Source: an uncultured Lachnospiraceae bacterium (GTDB lineage: Bacteria > Bacillota > Clostridia > Lachnospirales > Lachnospiraceae). From it: 27,652 nucleotides of DNA. The stretch is from assembly GCA_900554925.1 (NCBI GenBank), contig USJG01000013.1, positions 1-27,652 of the forward strand. Direction: 5' to 3'. This document shows positions 1 through 6,581 of the stretch, piece after piece; position 1 is the stretch's first letter, and each line of letters opens with the position of its first letter. The notes under the pieces were generated by a model that worked only from the letters and a program-made list of their open reading frames with translations, searched no databases and was not told the DNA's origin. The translations under genes and the position numbers were made by a program.

Positions 1-51
1 AGCACGACCTTGCCAAGGTCGGGGCCGCGGGTTCGAGTCCCGTCTCGCGCT
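1..51 (+). tRNA. tRNA-Gly (anticodon GCC), 5' part missing
   Basis: This is the 3' part of a tRNA cut by the window start. The anticodon stem pairs 5-9 (CGACC) with 17-21 (GGTCG) around a seven-base loop with T at 11 and anticodon GCC at 12-14, which reads GGC and GGU glycine codons. The T arm pairs 27-31 with 39-43 around TTCGAGT. The 3' acceptor strand is 44-50 and the discriminator base is T51, as usual for bacterial tRNA-Gly. CCA is not encoded, so it must be added after transcription. Confidence 0.93.
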
Positions 52-64
52 CTTTAGAAAAGGT

Positions 65-102
65 GGAAGCGTTGATAAGTTCAGCGTTTCCATTTTTGTT
101 TT
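65..102 (+). terminator. Rho-independent terminator of the tRNA transcript
   Basis: An 11-bp stem pairs 65-75 with 81-91, including two G-T wobbles, around a five-base loop. A T-rich run follows at 93-102. It starts 14 bases after the tRNA end and fits as the end of the tRNA transcript. Confidence 0.8.
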
Positions 103-220
103 ACAGAAAAAACTGACTGATGAACATATTAAAGCATTATAAACCGGGAGAATTTAGCCATGGATTTTATCTGTATTATCAGCAGTTTGAAAGTATGATG
201 AAAGTACCATAAAAGTAAAA

Positions 221-260
221 ATACCACTTGTAAATTATTGGCCCAGGTGGTATGCTTTTT
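221..260 (+). terminator. Intrinsic terminator overlapping the malQ promoter
   Basis: A 10-bp stem pairs 221-230 with 244-253 (ATACCAC against GTGGTAT, then a wobble and two pairs) around a 13-base loop. T256-T260 follows. The preceding run is A-rich, so it could also work in the other direction. The 3' half lies inside the predicted malQ promoter, so it insulates malQ from upstream transcription. Confidence 0.65.
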
Positions 261-265
261 ATAAT
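238..265 (+). promoter_or_regulatory. Predicted sigma-A promoter of malQ
   Basis: The -35 is TTGGCC (238-243), the spacer is 16 bp, and the -10 is a perfect TATAAT (260-265). The expected start of transcription falls inside the operator at 268-283. The -35 matches only moderately; the -10 and the context are strong. Confidence 0.6.
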
Positions 266-267
266 AG

Positions 268-283
268 TTGGTAACGTTACCAA
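268..283 (+). promoter_or_regulatory. LacI-family operator upstream of malQ
   Basis: TTGGTAACGTTACCAA is a perfect 16-bp palindrome with the central CG typical of LacI/MalR-type operators. It starts two bases after the -10, so a bound repressor would block initiation. The gene after malQ encodes a LacI-family repressor, the natural candidate to bind here. Binding is inferred. Confidence 0.75.
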
Positions 284-307
284 AAAGAAAATATCAGGAG
301 AAAAATT

Positions 308-1786
308 ATGAGGGCAAGTGGAATTTTATTACCAATATCCAGTATTCCATCTGCGTATGGAATTGGTACATTTTCGAAAGAAGCGTATGAGTTTGTTGAT
401 TTTTTAAAAAGGTCAGGTCAGACTTACTGGCAGATACTGCCATTGGGACCTACCGGCTATGGTGATTCTCCTTATCAGTCTTTCTCTACTTTTGCAGGAA
501 ATCCCTATTACATAGATTTAGAAGAACTGATTGAAAAAGGCCTGCTCACCAGGGAGCAGTGCGATGCTTGCGACTGGGGCGGAAATGAGGCTTATGTAGA
601 TTACGAGAAAGTATACCTGTCACGGTTTAAAATATTGAAGAAGGCCTTTGAAAAGAGCAAAATAGAAAATGACAGTGCTTTTCAGACCTTTGTTAAGGAA
701 AATGCGTTCTGGCTGGCGGACTATGCTCTGTACATGGCTGTGAAGGATTATTTTGAAGGGAAAAGCTGGTCGCAGTGGGATGACGACATTCGTTTAAGGG
801 AGCCGGCGGCAATTGATAAATATAAAAAGCAGCTGAAAGAAGAAATTTTGTTTTATGAATTTCAGCAGTATTTGTTTGCTGACCAATGGATGCGCCTCAA
901 AAAATACGCCAATGAAAATGGAGTTAAGATTATTGGCGATATTCCGATTTATGTTGCCTTTGACAGTGCAGATGCATGGGCCAATCCGGATCTTTTCCAG
1001 TTTGACCCAAATTGTATGCCTACTGGTGTGGCAGGATGCCCTCCTGATTCCTTTTCCGCAACAGGGCAGCTTTGGGGCAATCCCCTTTACCGCTGGGATT
1101 ATCATAAGGAAACAGGATATGCCTGGTGGATGCAGAGAATTTCCTACTGTTACAAGCTGTATGATGTGGTGAGGATCGATCATTTCAGAGGTTTCGATGA
1201 ATATTACAGCATTCCTTTTGGAGATGAGACGGCCGAGTTTGGCAAGTGGGAAAAGGGACCGGGTTACGATCTGTTTAAAGTTATGAAAGAAAAAATCGGC
1301 AATAAGCCTGTGATTGCGGAGGATCTTGGGTTCCTTACGCCCTCTGTTATAAAGCTGGTTAAGAAAACCGGCTATCCGGGAATGAAAATTCTTCAATTTG
1401 CCTTTGATTCACGGGAAGAAAGCGATTATCTGCCCCATAATTATACGGCAAATTCTGTAGTATATACAGGAACTCATGACAATGATACCCTGATGGGCTG
1501 GTATGAGAAGGTTAACCGCCATGACAGAAGCTTTGCCAGAAAATATTTAAATATCAAGGGGAACAAAGACATTGCGTGGAGCTTTATACGCGCGGCTGTT
1601 GCCAGTGTATCAGATACAGCCATTATCCCTATGCAGGATTATCTGGGCCTTGGCAGTGAAGCCAGAATCAATATACCATCTACCCTTGGTAACAACTGGA
1701 AATGGAGAATGGTAAAGGGACAGACAGATCAGGAATTGGCTGAGAAAATATACAAAATGTGTAAATTGTATGGAAGGACCAAATGA
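308..1786 (+). CDS. malQ: 4-alpha-glucanotransferase (amylomaltase, GH77)
   Basis: This cytoplasmic enzyme transfers alpha-1,4-glucan segments between maltodextrins and releases glucose, so short maltooligosaccharides can be used. The 492-residue length is usual for bacterial MalQ. GH77 motifs are complete: nucleophile Asp291 in RIDHFRGF, acid/base Glu338 in AEDLG, and Asp391 in HDND. The N-terminus has the family's substrate-loop pattern (LPLGPTGYGDSPYQ). The ATG follows AGGAG with good spacing. It is transcribed with the repressor gene 46 bases downstream and is probably controlled by the operator at 268-283. No transporter or phosphorylase gene of this pathway lies in the window. Confidence 0.96.
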   Translation: MRASGILLPISSIPSAYGIGTFSKEAYEFVDFLKRSGQTYWQILPLGPTGYGDSPYQSFSTFAGNPYYIDLEELIEKGLLTREQCDACDWGGNEAYVDYEKVYLSRFKILKKAFEKSKIENDSAFQTFVKENAFWLADYALYMAVKDYFEGKSWSQWDDDIRLREPAAIDKYKKQLKEEILFYEFQQYLFADQWMRLKKYANENGVKIIGDIPIYVAFDSADAWANPDLFQFDPNCMPTGVAGCPPDSFSATGQLWGNPLYRWDYHKETGYAWWMQRISYCYKLYDVVRIDHFRGFDEYYSIPFGDETAEFGKWEKGPGYDLFKVMKEKIGNKPVIAEDLGFLTPSVIKLVKKTGYPGMKILQFAFDSREESDYLPHNYTANSVVYTGTHDNDTLMGWYEKVNRHDRSFARKYLNIKGNKDIAWSFIRAAVASVSDTAIIPMQDYLGLGSEARINIPSTLGNNWKWRMVKGQTDQELAEKIYKMCKLYGRTK

Positions 1787-1832
1787 TATGAGAAGCAGGG
1801 CTTATATCTGCTGATTGGAACGTGGGGGTATT

Positions 1833-2867
1833 ATGTCGGAAATTACGATTAAGGATGTGGCCCGAAGATGCGGAGTGGGAATCAGTACTGTTTCCAGGGC
1901 AATCAACAATCATCCGGATATTAATTTAGAAACGAAGCAAATGATCATAGACGTGATCAAGGAGACAGGGTATATTCCAAATAACAGTGCAAGGAATTTA
2001 AAGCGTGTTGATGCAAAGTGCATTGCGGTTCTGATCAAGGGAATCACAAATCCTTTTTTCAGTCCGGTAATCCAGATCGTAGAAGCGCAGGTACAGAAGA
2101 AGAAATATACTATGGTCATGCAGCATGTGGAAGCATATGAGGATGAACTGGAAGTAGCCTTAAAGCTGGTAAAGGAAAAAAGGCTGCGGGGAATCATTTT
2201 CCTTGGAGGAGCTTATACCCATGATGCCAGCCGGCTTGAAAAGCTAAACGTGCCTTTTGTGTTTAGTACCATTGGAATCGTACAGGAAGAAGGAAAAAAG
2301 ACTTATTCCAACATTGCCGTAGACGATCGGGCAGAAAGCCGCAAAATGGTTGACTATCTCCTTGACTTAGGCCATAGGAGAATCGCAATCATCACAGAGG
2401 GCATGGAGGCCCAGTCAGTAGGAAAATTAAGGCTGGAGGGCTATAAAGACGCCCTGCGCGCAAGGGGGATCGAGATTGACGAGAGGCTGATCTATGAAGT
2501 GAAGGAAAAGAAGGATCCCTATTCCATGGAAAATGGATATGAACTGACAAAGGAGCTTTTAAATTCAGGAGCTGATTTTACAGCAGTGTTTGCGATTGCC
2601 GATTTTCTGGCGGTAGGGGTGTGCAGAGCCCTTCACGAGGCGGGCAAGCGTATCCCGGAAGATGTCTCTGTGGCGGGCTATGATGGGATTTCCATAGGAG
2701 AGTTCTATATTCCTCAGCTTACCACCATCAGACAGCCGGTAGAAGCTATGGCAGAAAAGACAGTAAAGCTGTTGTTTGATGTGATTGCCGGGAAAAGTGA
2801 ACATGAGCATGTTGTTTTTCCGGCAGAGCTTGTTGAAAGAGAATCAACAGCAAAACCGAATTTTTAA
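1833..2867 (+). CDS. LacI-family transcriptional repressor (MalR-like)
   Basis: The protein has 344 residues, the usual LacI/GalR length. An N-terminal helix-turn-helix (about residues 4-25, ITIKDVARRCGVGISTVSRA) and hinge are followed by a periplasmic-binding-protein-like effector domain. An in-frame TTG 18 bases upstream is possible, but ATG 1833 has a GGGGG run five bases before it and gives the canonical MSEITIKDVA start. It sits directly behind malQ, and a perfect LacI-type palindrome overlaps the malQ start of transcription, so it probably represses its own operon and responds to a maltodextrin-related ligand. The ligand is inferred from context only. Confidence 0.88.
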   Translation: MSEITIKDVARRCGVGISTVSRAINNHPDINLETKQMIIDVIKETGYIPNNSARNLKRVDAKCIAVLIKGITNPFFSPVIQIVEAQVQKKKYTMVMQHVEAYEDELEVALKLVKEKRLRGIIFLGGAYTHDASRLEKLNVPFVFSTIGIVQEEGKKTYSNIAVDDRAESRKMVDYLLDLGHRRIAIITEGMEAQSVGKLRLEGYKDALRARGIEIDERLIYEVKEKKDPYSMENGYELTKELLNSGADFTAVFAIADFLAVGVCRALHEAGKRIPEDVSVAGYDGISIGEFYIPQLTTIRQPVEAMAEKTVKLLFDVIAGKSEHEHVVFPAELVERESTAKPNF

Positions 2868-2897
2868 GGAAAAGTACAATAAAATATAAATCATATA

Positions 2898-2925
2898 AAA
2901 AAGACTGGCTAATACCAGTCTTTTT
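2898..2925 (+). terminator. Bidirectional terminator between malR and the CYTH gene
   Basis: GACTGG (2903-2908) pairs with CCAGTC (2915-2920) around a six-base loop, flanked by A5 and T5. It can end the malQ-malR transcript on the plus strand and the convergent CYTH transcript on the minus strand. Confidence 0.85.
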
Positions 2926-2945
2926 GCTTTATGGAAAGGCTGTGC

Positions 2946-3440
2946 TCAGCCTGGTTCCTTTTTGGATAAATTGGAGTTATGATATTCGGGATTGCCGGTA
3001 ACGTCTTCCCCAAGCCATGCAGGAGGGATAAAAGCATTTGCCATTTCTTCATCGGGAAATTCTACTTCAGCAATGATAAGAGGGGCAAAGGGCGGATCAA
3101 AGATATCAAGTTCAATTTTAAGCTCCAGGGCTTTTGACGGTATGCTGTAGCCCTTGGCAAAAACGGGTTTTGCAATAGGAATCAGGTATCTTTTTTTGGA
3201 AATGATATTTCCATCTGCTTTGGATAACAGATGTTCATATGCGTCCCGGTTAAGAGGAAGATTATATTCTTCTCTGGACATAAGCCCTTTGCCTTTGTAG
3301 GTCAGATAATAAGCTTCGTTTTCCCTGCGGACGCGAATCACAGGATCGGTGCACAGATACGCCTGTTCGATCAAAAGGCAGCTGTAGGAGGAAAGATCGT
3401 CGGGCAGCTTTTCGGTTAAGAATTTGCGTTCAATTTCCAT
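2946..3440 (-). CDS. CYTH-domain protein (triphosphate tunnel metalloenzyme)
   Basis: This is a 164-residue protein of the CYTH / class IV adenylate cyclase-like superfamily. The N-terminal MEIERKFL carries the diagnostic ExExK metal/triphosphate motif. Charged strands follow (VIRVRRENEAYYLTYKG, LELKIELDIF, IIAEVEFPDEE), as expected for an eight-stranded tunnel. Short single-domain bacterial members are often inorganic triphosphatases, and the name adenylate cyclase is usually inherited by homology. The start is set by AGGAGG just upstream. It is a single gene with its own promoter, divergent from the DJ-1 gene. The substrate cannot be read from the sequence. Confidence 0.88.
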   Translation of the reverse strand: MEIERKFLTEKLPDDLSSYSCLLIEQAYLCTDPVIRVRRENEAYYLTYKGKGLMSREEYNLPLNRDAYEHLLSKADGNIISKKRYLIPIAKPVFAKGYSIPSKALELKIELDIFDPPFAPLIIAEVEFPDEEMANAFIPPAWLGEDVTGNPEYHNSNLSKKEPG

Positions 3441-3494
3441 AAAAGGCCTCCTTTCTCAGGCGTAAATTTATAAAAAATTAAGTTCTTTTATATT

Positions 3495-3523
3495 ATTATA
3501 CATTTCCTTAATAAACTTTACAA
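3495..3523 (-). promoter_or_regulatory. Predicted sigma-A promoter of the CYTH gene
   Basis: Read on the minus strand, the -35 is TTGTAA (3523-3518), the spacer is 17 bp, and the -10 is TATAAT (3500-3495). It lies about 55 bases upstream of the CYTH start codon. Confidence 0.7.
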
Positions 3524-3531
3524 ATCATTTA

Positions 3532-3561
3532 TTGGAATTTCCATTTGATTAATGGTAAAAT
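3532..3561 (+). promoter_or_regulatory. Possible promoter of the DJ-1 / CBS / greA genes
   Basis: TTGGAA (3532-3537), an 18-bp spacer and TAAAAT (3556-3561) match a sigma-A promoter at moderate quality, 50 bases before the DJ-1 start. It is back to back with the CYTH promoter. The surrounding AT-rich DNA offers other weak matches. Confidence 0.4.
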
Positions 3562-3610
3562 TAACTAGTGTTAAAAATAAAAAATTTATCTGAAAGCGGT
3601 GGGTTAAATT

Positions 3611-4162
3611 ATGAGTAAAGTATGTGTATTTTTTGGTACCGGATACGAGGAAATAGAAGCTCTTGCTGTGGTAGATATTCTGCGCAGGCAGGGGATTGAA
3701 ACCGAAATGGTTTCCGTCACAGGTGAAAAAACAGTGACAGGTTCTCATAAAATTCCGGTAGTTATGGACAGTCTGATTGAGGACGTGGATTTTGAAGGTA
3801 CGGACATGATCGTACTTCCCGGAGGACTTGGGGGAACTAAGGAGCTTGAAAATTGCAGTCAGCTTATGGAACAGGTGGACTTTTTTCTGGCAGCAGGAAA
3901 AGCGGTAAGCGCAATCTGTGCAGCCCCTGCTATTCTGGGGCACAGAGGGCATTTAAAAGGGAAAAAGGCAATCTGCTATCCGGGCCTTGAAGAGCAGTTG
4001 ATTGGCGCAGAGGTTGTCTATGAGGCGGCAGTGCGTGACGGAAATATTATCACAGGCAGAGGAATGGGCTGCTCCATCCCCTTTGCGTTATTAATTCTGG
4101 AGTATCTTGTTGATCAGAAAGCAGCAGATGCGATGGCAGAAAAAATTGTTTATACAAGATAA
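3611..4162 (+). CDS. DJ-1/PfpI family protein
   Basis: The protein has 183 residues, with the whole DJ-1/ThiJ/PfpI fold and no extra domain. The nucleophile elbow AICAAPA places the reactive cysteine at Cys103, and Glu16 in GYEEIEA matches the acidic residue that tunes it. The histidine seen at the equivalent of human DJ-1 His126 appears to be replaced (CYPG, Tyr123), so a classical protease triad is unlikely. Relatives are often named thiazole monophosphate biosynthesis protein; that name is not supported here. Deglycase or redox-protective roles are proposed for some members. It is followed 13 bases later by a CBS-domain gene. Confidence 0.87.
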   Translation: MSKVCVFFGTGYEEIEALAVVDILRRQGIETEMVSVTGEKTVTGSHKIPVVMDSLIEDVDFEGTDMIVLPGGLGGTKELENCSQLMEQVDFFLAAGKAVSAICAAPAILGHRGHLKGKKAICYPGLEEQLIGAEVVYEAAVRDGNIITGRGMGCSIPFALLILEYLVDQKAADAMAEKIVYTR

Positions 4163-4175
4163 AGGAAAAAGAGGA

Positions 4176-4616
4176 ATGAACATTTTATTTTTTTTGACAC
4201 CTAAAAGCGAAGTGGCATATGTTTATGACACAGATACCCTGCGTCAGGCTTTGGAAAAGATGGAGAATCACAGATATTCGGCAATTCCGATTATTGGAAA
4301 AGAAGACGGGCGGTATATAGGCACACTGACAGAAGGAGATCTTCTGTGGTACATAAAAGACCAGAACAATTTATCTCTGCGGGGAGCCGAGGAAATAGCA
4401 ATTATGAGCATTAGCCGAAATCGTGACAATGAGCCGGTAGATGTGGATGTAAATATGGAGGATCTGCTTAATAAGGCCATGAATCAGAATTTTGTTCCGG
4501 TGATTGATGACAGAAAGAGATTTATCGGGCTGATAACCAGAAAGGATCTGATACAATATCTTTGTAAAAAGCTGGTAACAGTGCAGCTTGAGGCCGGTGG
4601 AATGAGCATCAGGTAA
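4176..4616 (+). CDS. CBS-domain pair protein
   Basis: This 146-residue protein consists of two CBS motifs, about residues 10-62 and 75-132. The signatures are SAIPIIGKEDGRYIGTLTEGDL and FVPVIDDRKRFIGLITRKDL. CBS pairs usually bind adenine nucleotides and sense energy state or other ligands; no effector domain is attached. An in-frame ATG at 4107 lies inside the DJ-1 gene. ATG 4176 is preferred because purine-rich ribosome-binding sequence precedes it and the CBS fold starts just after it. Ligand and target are unknown. Confidence 0.85.
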   Translation: MNILFFLTPKSEVAYVYDTDTLRQALEKMENHRYSAIPIIGKEDGRYIGTLTEGDLLWYIKDQNNLSLRGAEEIAIMSISRNRDNEPVDVDVNMEDLLNKAMNQNFVPVIDDRKRFIGLITRKDLIQYLCKKLVTVQLEAGGMSIR

Positions 4617-4643
4617 AGTCACAGGATATGAGGGGTAACTGAA

Positions 4644-5147
4644 ATGTTTAATCAATTAACACAGAAGGATATCAATGCCATGGAAGCGGAAATCGAAGAG
4701 AGAAAGCTGGTGATACGCCCCAGGCTTTTGGAGGCGGTAAAGGAAGCCAGAGCCCAGGGAGATTTGAGCGAAAATTTTGAATATTATGCCGCAAAAAGAG
4801 AAAAGAATAAAAATGAAAGCCGTATTCGATTTCTGGAACGAATGATCAAAACAGCCCAGATCATACCGGATGATTCCGCGGAGGACGAGATCGGCATGAA
4901 CAATACCGTAGTAGTAGAGTTTGAGGAGGATGGATCAACGGAAACTTATAAAATCGTCACTACCATGAGGGGAAATTCCCTTGAAGGGCTTGTCAGTATA
5001 GAATCACCTATCGGCAAAGCACTTATGGGACACAAGGCAGGAGACAGAGTTTACGTGGAGGTCAACAGTTCCTATGGCTATTATCTTATTGTAAAATCCA
5101 TAGAAAATACCGGAGATGACGGAAGCGATAAGATCAGAGGTTTTTAA
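4644..5147 (+). CDS. greA: Transcription elongation factor GreA
   Basis: GreA enters the secondary channel of RNA polymerase and stimulates cleavage of backtracked RNA. The 167-residue protein has the N-terminal coiled coil (about 1-75) with the acidic tip GDLSENFEYYAAK, giving Asp40 and Glu43. The C-terminal FKBP-like domain holds SPIGKALMGHKAGD. Length is close to the usual 158 with a short C-terminal tail. An AGGGG ribosome binding site precedes ATG 4644. It is 27 bases after the CBS gene in the same direction, so cotranscription is likely. Confidence 0.94.
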   Translation: MFNQLTQKDINAMEAEIEERKLVIRPRLLEAVKEARAQGDLSENFEYYAAKREKNKNESRIRFLERMIKTAQIIPDDSAEDEIGMNNTVVVEFEEDGSTETYKIVTTMRGNSLEGLVSIESPIGKALMGHKAGDRVYVEVNSSYGYYLIVKSIENTGDDGSDKIRGF

Positions 5148-5242
5148 AATTAAAAACGGAAAAACTTACCATAATAATTTCACAAACACCGTAAATACTA
5201 TGAACAAGATAAGTGACAGGAAATCGCTTTGAACGGAGGAGA

Positions 5243-5300
5243 CTTCAGGATAAGCGAAAGTACAGACGCTTATCTTGGAGCAAGACTGCAAGGGGCAGTC
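5243..5300 (+). promoter_or_regulatory. Structured 5' leader of the SASP gene
   Basis: Two hairpins lie just before the spore-protein gene. The first pairs 5243-5256 with 5267-5280 over 14 bp (two wobbles) around a 10-base loop. The second pairs GACTGC (5284-5289) with GCAGTC (5295-5300) around five bases. No T run follows, so neither is a standard terminator; the SASP ribosome binding site at 5313-5317 stays unpaired in this fold. AACGGAGG occurs twice, at 5232-5239 and 5310-5317. A role in mRNA stability or translation is inferred. Confidence 0.55.
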
Positions 5301-5326
5301 AAAAATAATAACGGAGGTGAATGAAG

Positions 5327-5527
5327 ATGGCAAGCAGCAAATCTAATAGAGTAGAAGTTCCTGAAGCTAAGGCAGCTATGGATCGTTTCAAAACAGAAAT
5401 TGCTTCTGAGCTTGGTGTTAACTTAAAAGAAGGCTATAACGGCGATTTAACATCCAAGGAAGCCGGTTCCATCGGTGGTGAAATGGTTCGTAGAATGATC
5501 AAAAAGCAAGAAGAAATGATGAAATAA
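5327..5527 (+). CDS. Alpha/beta-type small acid-soluble spore protein
   Basis: This DNA-binding protein coats spore DNA and protects it in dormancy. The 66-residue sequence has both family signatures: the germination-protease site TEIASELG (residues 23-30, cleavage expected after Glu24) and the C-terminal block SKEAGSIGGEMVRRMIKKQ. ATG 5321 is also in frame but only three bases after GGAGG; ATG 5327 has a nine-base spacing and gives the usual MASSKSN start. Expression is expected late in the forespore under sigma G. CATAATA at 5170-5176 resembles a sigma-F/G -10, but I found no matching -35. It shows the host forms endospores. Confidence 0.95.
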   Translation: MASSKSNRVEVPEAKAAMDRFKTEIASELGVNLKEGYNGDLTSKEAGSIGGEMVRRMIKKQEEMMK

Positions 5528-5543
5528 TGGAATGAAATAAAAG

Positions 5544-5577
5544 ATGGCCCGTCTGCAGTAAGCAGACGGGTCATTTT
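5544..5577 (+). terminator. Terminator after the SASP gene, shared with the convergent ECF gene
   Basis: A strong stem pairs CCCGTCTGC (5548-5556) with GCAGACGGG (5562-5570) around AGTAA and can extend by four outer pairs to 5544 and 5574. TTTT ends at 5577. The minus-strand gene ends here, and the run on that side is moderately T-rich when read backward, so it may serve both directions. Confidence 0.85.
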
Positions 5578-6146
5578 CAGACTTCTCCGGTTTTTAAGTA
5601 TTTTTTCAGCGGCAGCCATATGATGTAAGCAAGGACACTTCCTGTCAGCGCTGTAATCAGCTGCGTAATGGAAAAGGTAACCCTGGCTGTTGCAAGGACG
5701 GAGGGCAATGCTTCAGGCTTGGGCAGCTTGGAAGCAATTTGATCTCCAAAAGCAGGGAGAATAATAAGTACCACCGTAACACCCAGAAAAGCAGCCTTGA
5801 TAATAGAACCGACAGCTAAGCCGGCAGGCAGGCGCCATTTAAAATGCAATTTTTCCTGGAAGTACCAGGTACAAACTGCAAGAATTGCGTTTCCGGCCAT
5901 AATCGTGGGAAACATCAGTGGGATAGTCGCCATAATAGGTGAACCTGCCAGGAAAAAGGCTGTGACAGGAGCTATGATGCTGATCAAAAGACCGCTCCAT
6001 AAACCTACCGCCAAAACCGCAATGATAATAGTGGTATTCACAACAGGCCCTGTAATGTATGCGGAAAGATTTTTAAAATACTGGCTTGCAATACAGATGG
6101 CCAGAAGCAGAGCTGTCTGAACCAGTTGTTTTGTTGATAGTTTCAT
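5577..6146 (-). CDS. ECF transporter S component-like membrane protein
   Basis: This 189-residue protein is strongly hydrophobic with about five or six membrane segments. It resembles substrate-binding S components of energy-coupling-factor vitamin/metal transporters, including a polar patch (ITGPVVNTT) after the first helix and conserved Gly/Pro in the middle helices. A longer frame opens at 6221, but ATG 6146 has GGAGG seven bases upstream and starts the first helix directly (MKLSTKQLVQTALLL). No EcfA or EcfT is nearby, so it would share an energising module encoded elsewhere. It follows the TM1266-like gene by 25 bases. The substrate is unknown. Confidence 0.78.
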   Translation of the reverse strand: MKLSTKQLVQTALLLAICIASQYFKNLSAYITGPVVNTTIIIAVLAVGLWSGLLISIIAPVTAFFLAGSPIMATIPLMFPTIMAGNAILAVCTWYFQEKLHFKWRLPAGLAVGSIIKAAFLGVTVVLIILPAFGDQIASKLPKPEALPSVLATARVTFSITQLITALTGSVLAYIIWLPLKKYLKTGEV

Positions 6147-6171
6147 AATAATACCTCCGGAAATTATTTCA

Positions 6172-6417
6172 TTAAATTTTTGCCTGCATGGCCTTGGCAC
6201 TGATTCCTTTGATATGTCCAAGTTTTCCGGAGAGAGTACTTATCTGGTCTGAGGAAGCATTTATGATTACAGAAATAACATTCAGGGATTTTTCACGGTA
6301 TGGGACACCGATCCGCCCTATAATACAATCTGCATATTCATGAAGCAGTTCATTTACCTGTGCGGCAGCACTAATATCCTGAATAAAAATGCCGATAATG
6401 GCAACCTTTTTTTCCAT
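6172..6417 (-). CDS. TM1266-like small regulator (ACT-like fold)
   Basis: The 81-residue protein (MEKKVAIIGIFIQD ... NVISVIINASSDQISTLSGKLGHIKGISAKAM) matches the pattern of the TM1266 family, annotated as putative regulators of the iron-only hydrogenase system because of repeated linkage to [FeFe]-hydrogenase maturation genes. The fold is a small ferredoxin-like/ACT module; no DNA-binding motif is visible. AGGAGG lies seven bases before the ATG. It shares an operon with the ECF S component downstream, and a terminator-like hairpin stands directly before its ribosome binding site. No hydrogenase gene is in the window, so the hydrogenase link is family knowledge only. Confidence 0.75.
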   Translation of the reverse strand: MEKKVAIIGIFIQDISAAAQVNELLHEYADCIIGRIGVPYREKSLNVISVIINASSDQISTLSGKLGHIKGISAKAMQAKI

Positions 6418-6430
6418 AAATGTACCTCCT

Positions 6431-6465
6431 AAAAAAAGAACCTTACCGGTGTTCTGTCAGTAAGG
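6431..6465 (-). terminator. Intrinsic terminator (attenuator) just before the TM1266-like gene
   Basis: On the minus strand CCTTACTG (6465-6458) pairs with CGGTAAGG (6448-6441) over 8 bp with one wobble around a nine-base loop. TTCTTTTTTT (6440-6431) follows. AGGAGG comes next, then the start codon at 6417. A terminator between promoter and ribosome binding site is the usual layout of an attenuation-type riboswitch or leader. Confidence 0.75.
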
Positions 6466-6546
6466 CGAAAATCTTTACGTCAGGAAACCCTTTAGCTCAG
6501 AAATAATATTGCTGCTGCAAAGACAGACGCTCTCCCCTTGCAGGTT
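6441..6546 (-). promoter_or_regulatory. Candidate attenuation leader / riboswitch of the TM1266-ECF operon
   Basis: About 80 bases of leader precede the attenuator. A first hairpin pairs CTGCAAGG (6543-6536) with CTTTGCAG (6522-6515) around a 13-base loop. UCUGUC (6527-6522), mostly in that loop, can instead pair with GACAGA (6458-6453) in the terminator, which would compete with it. I compared it by eye with TPP, FMN, lysine, SAM-I, THF, preQ1, fluoride and cyclic-di-GMP riboswitches and saw no match. The class and ligand are unknown. Confidence 0.5.
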
Positions 6547-6552
6547 GATTAC

Positions 6553-6581
6553 AGTATAAAAAAATTTTTGGTAAAAAACAA
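6553..6581 (-). promoter_or_regulatory. Predicted promoter of the TM1266-ECF operon
   Basis: On the minus strand the -35 is TTGTTT (6581-6576), the spacer is 17 bp, and the -10 is TATACT (6558-6553). The predicted start near 6546 gives a leader of about 130 bases before the ATG. The rest of the gene-free stretch, 6582-6680, is AT-rich and I see nothing else in it. Confidence 0.6.

Noticed and set aside
120..212. A 30-codon frame (MNILKHYKPGEFSHGFYLYY...) between the tRNA terminator and malQ.
   Set aside because: No ribosome binding site precedes it, it lies between two terminators without a visible promoter, and I recognise no family. It could be a remnant, but there is not enough to call it.
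3518..3952. A long minus-strand frame opposite the DJ-1 gene, and similar frames opposite clpX, lon and valS.
   Set aside because: These are antisense to strongly supported genes, lack ribosome binding sites and show no family resemblance.
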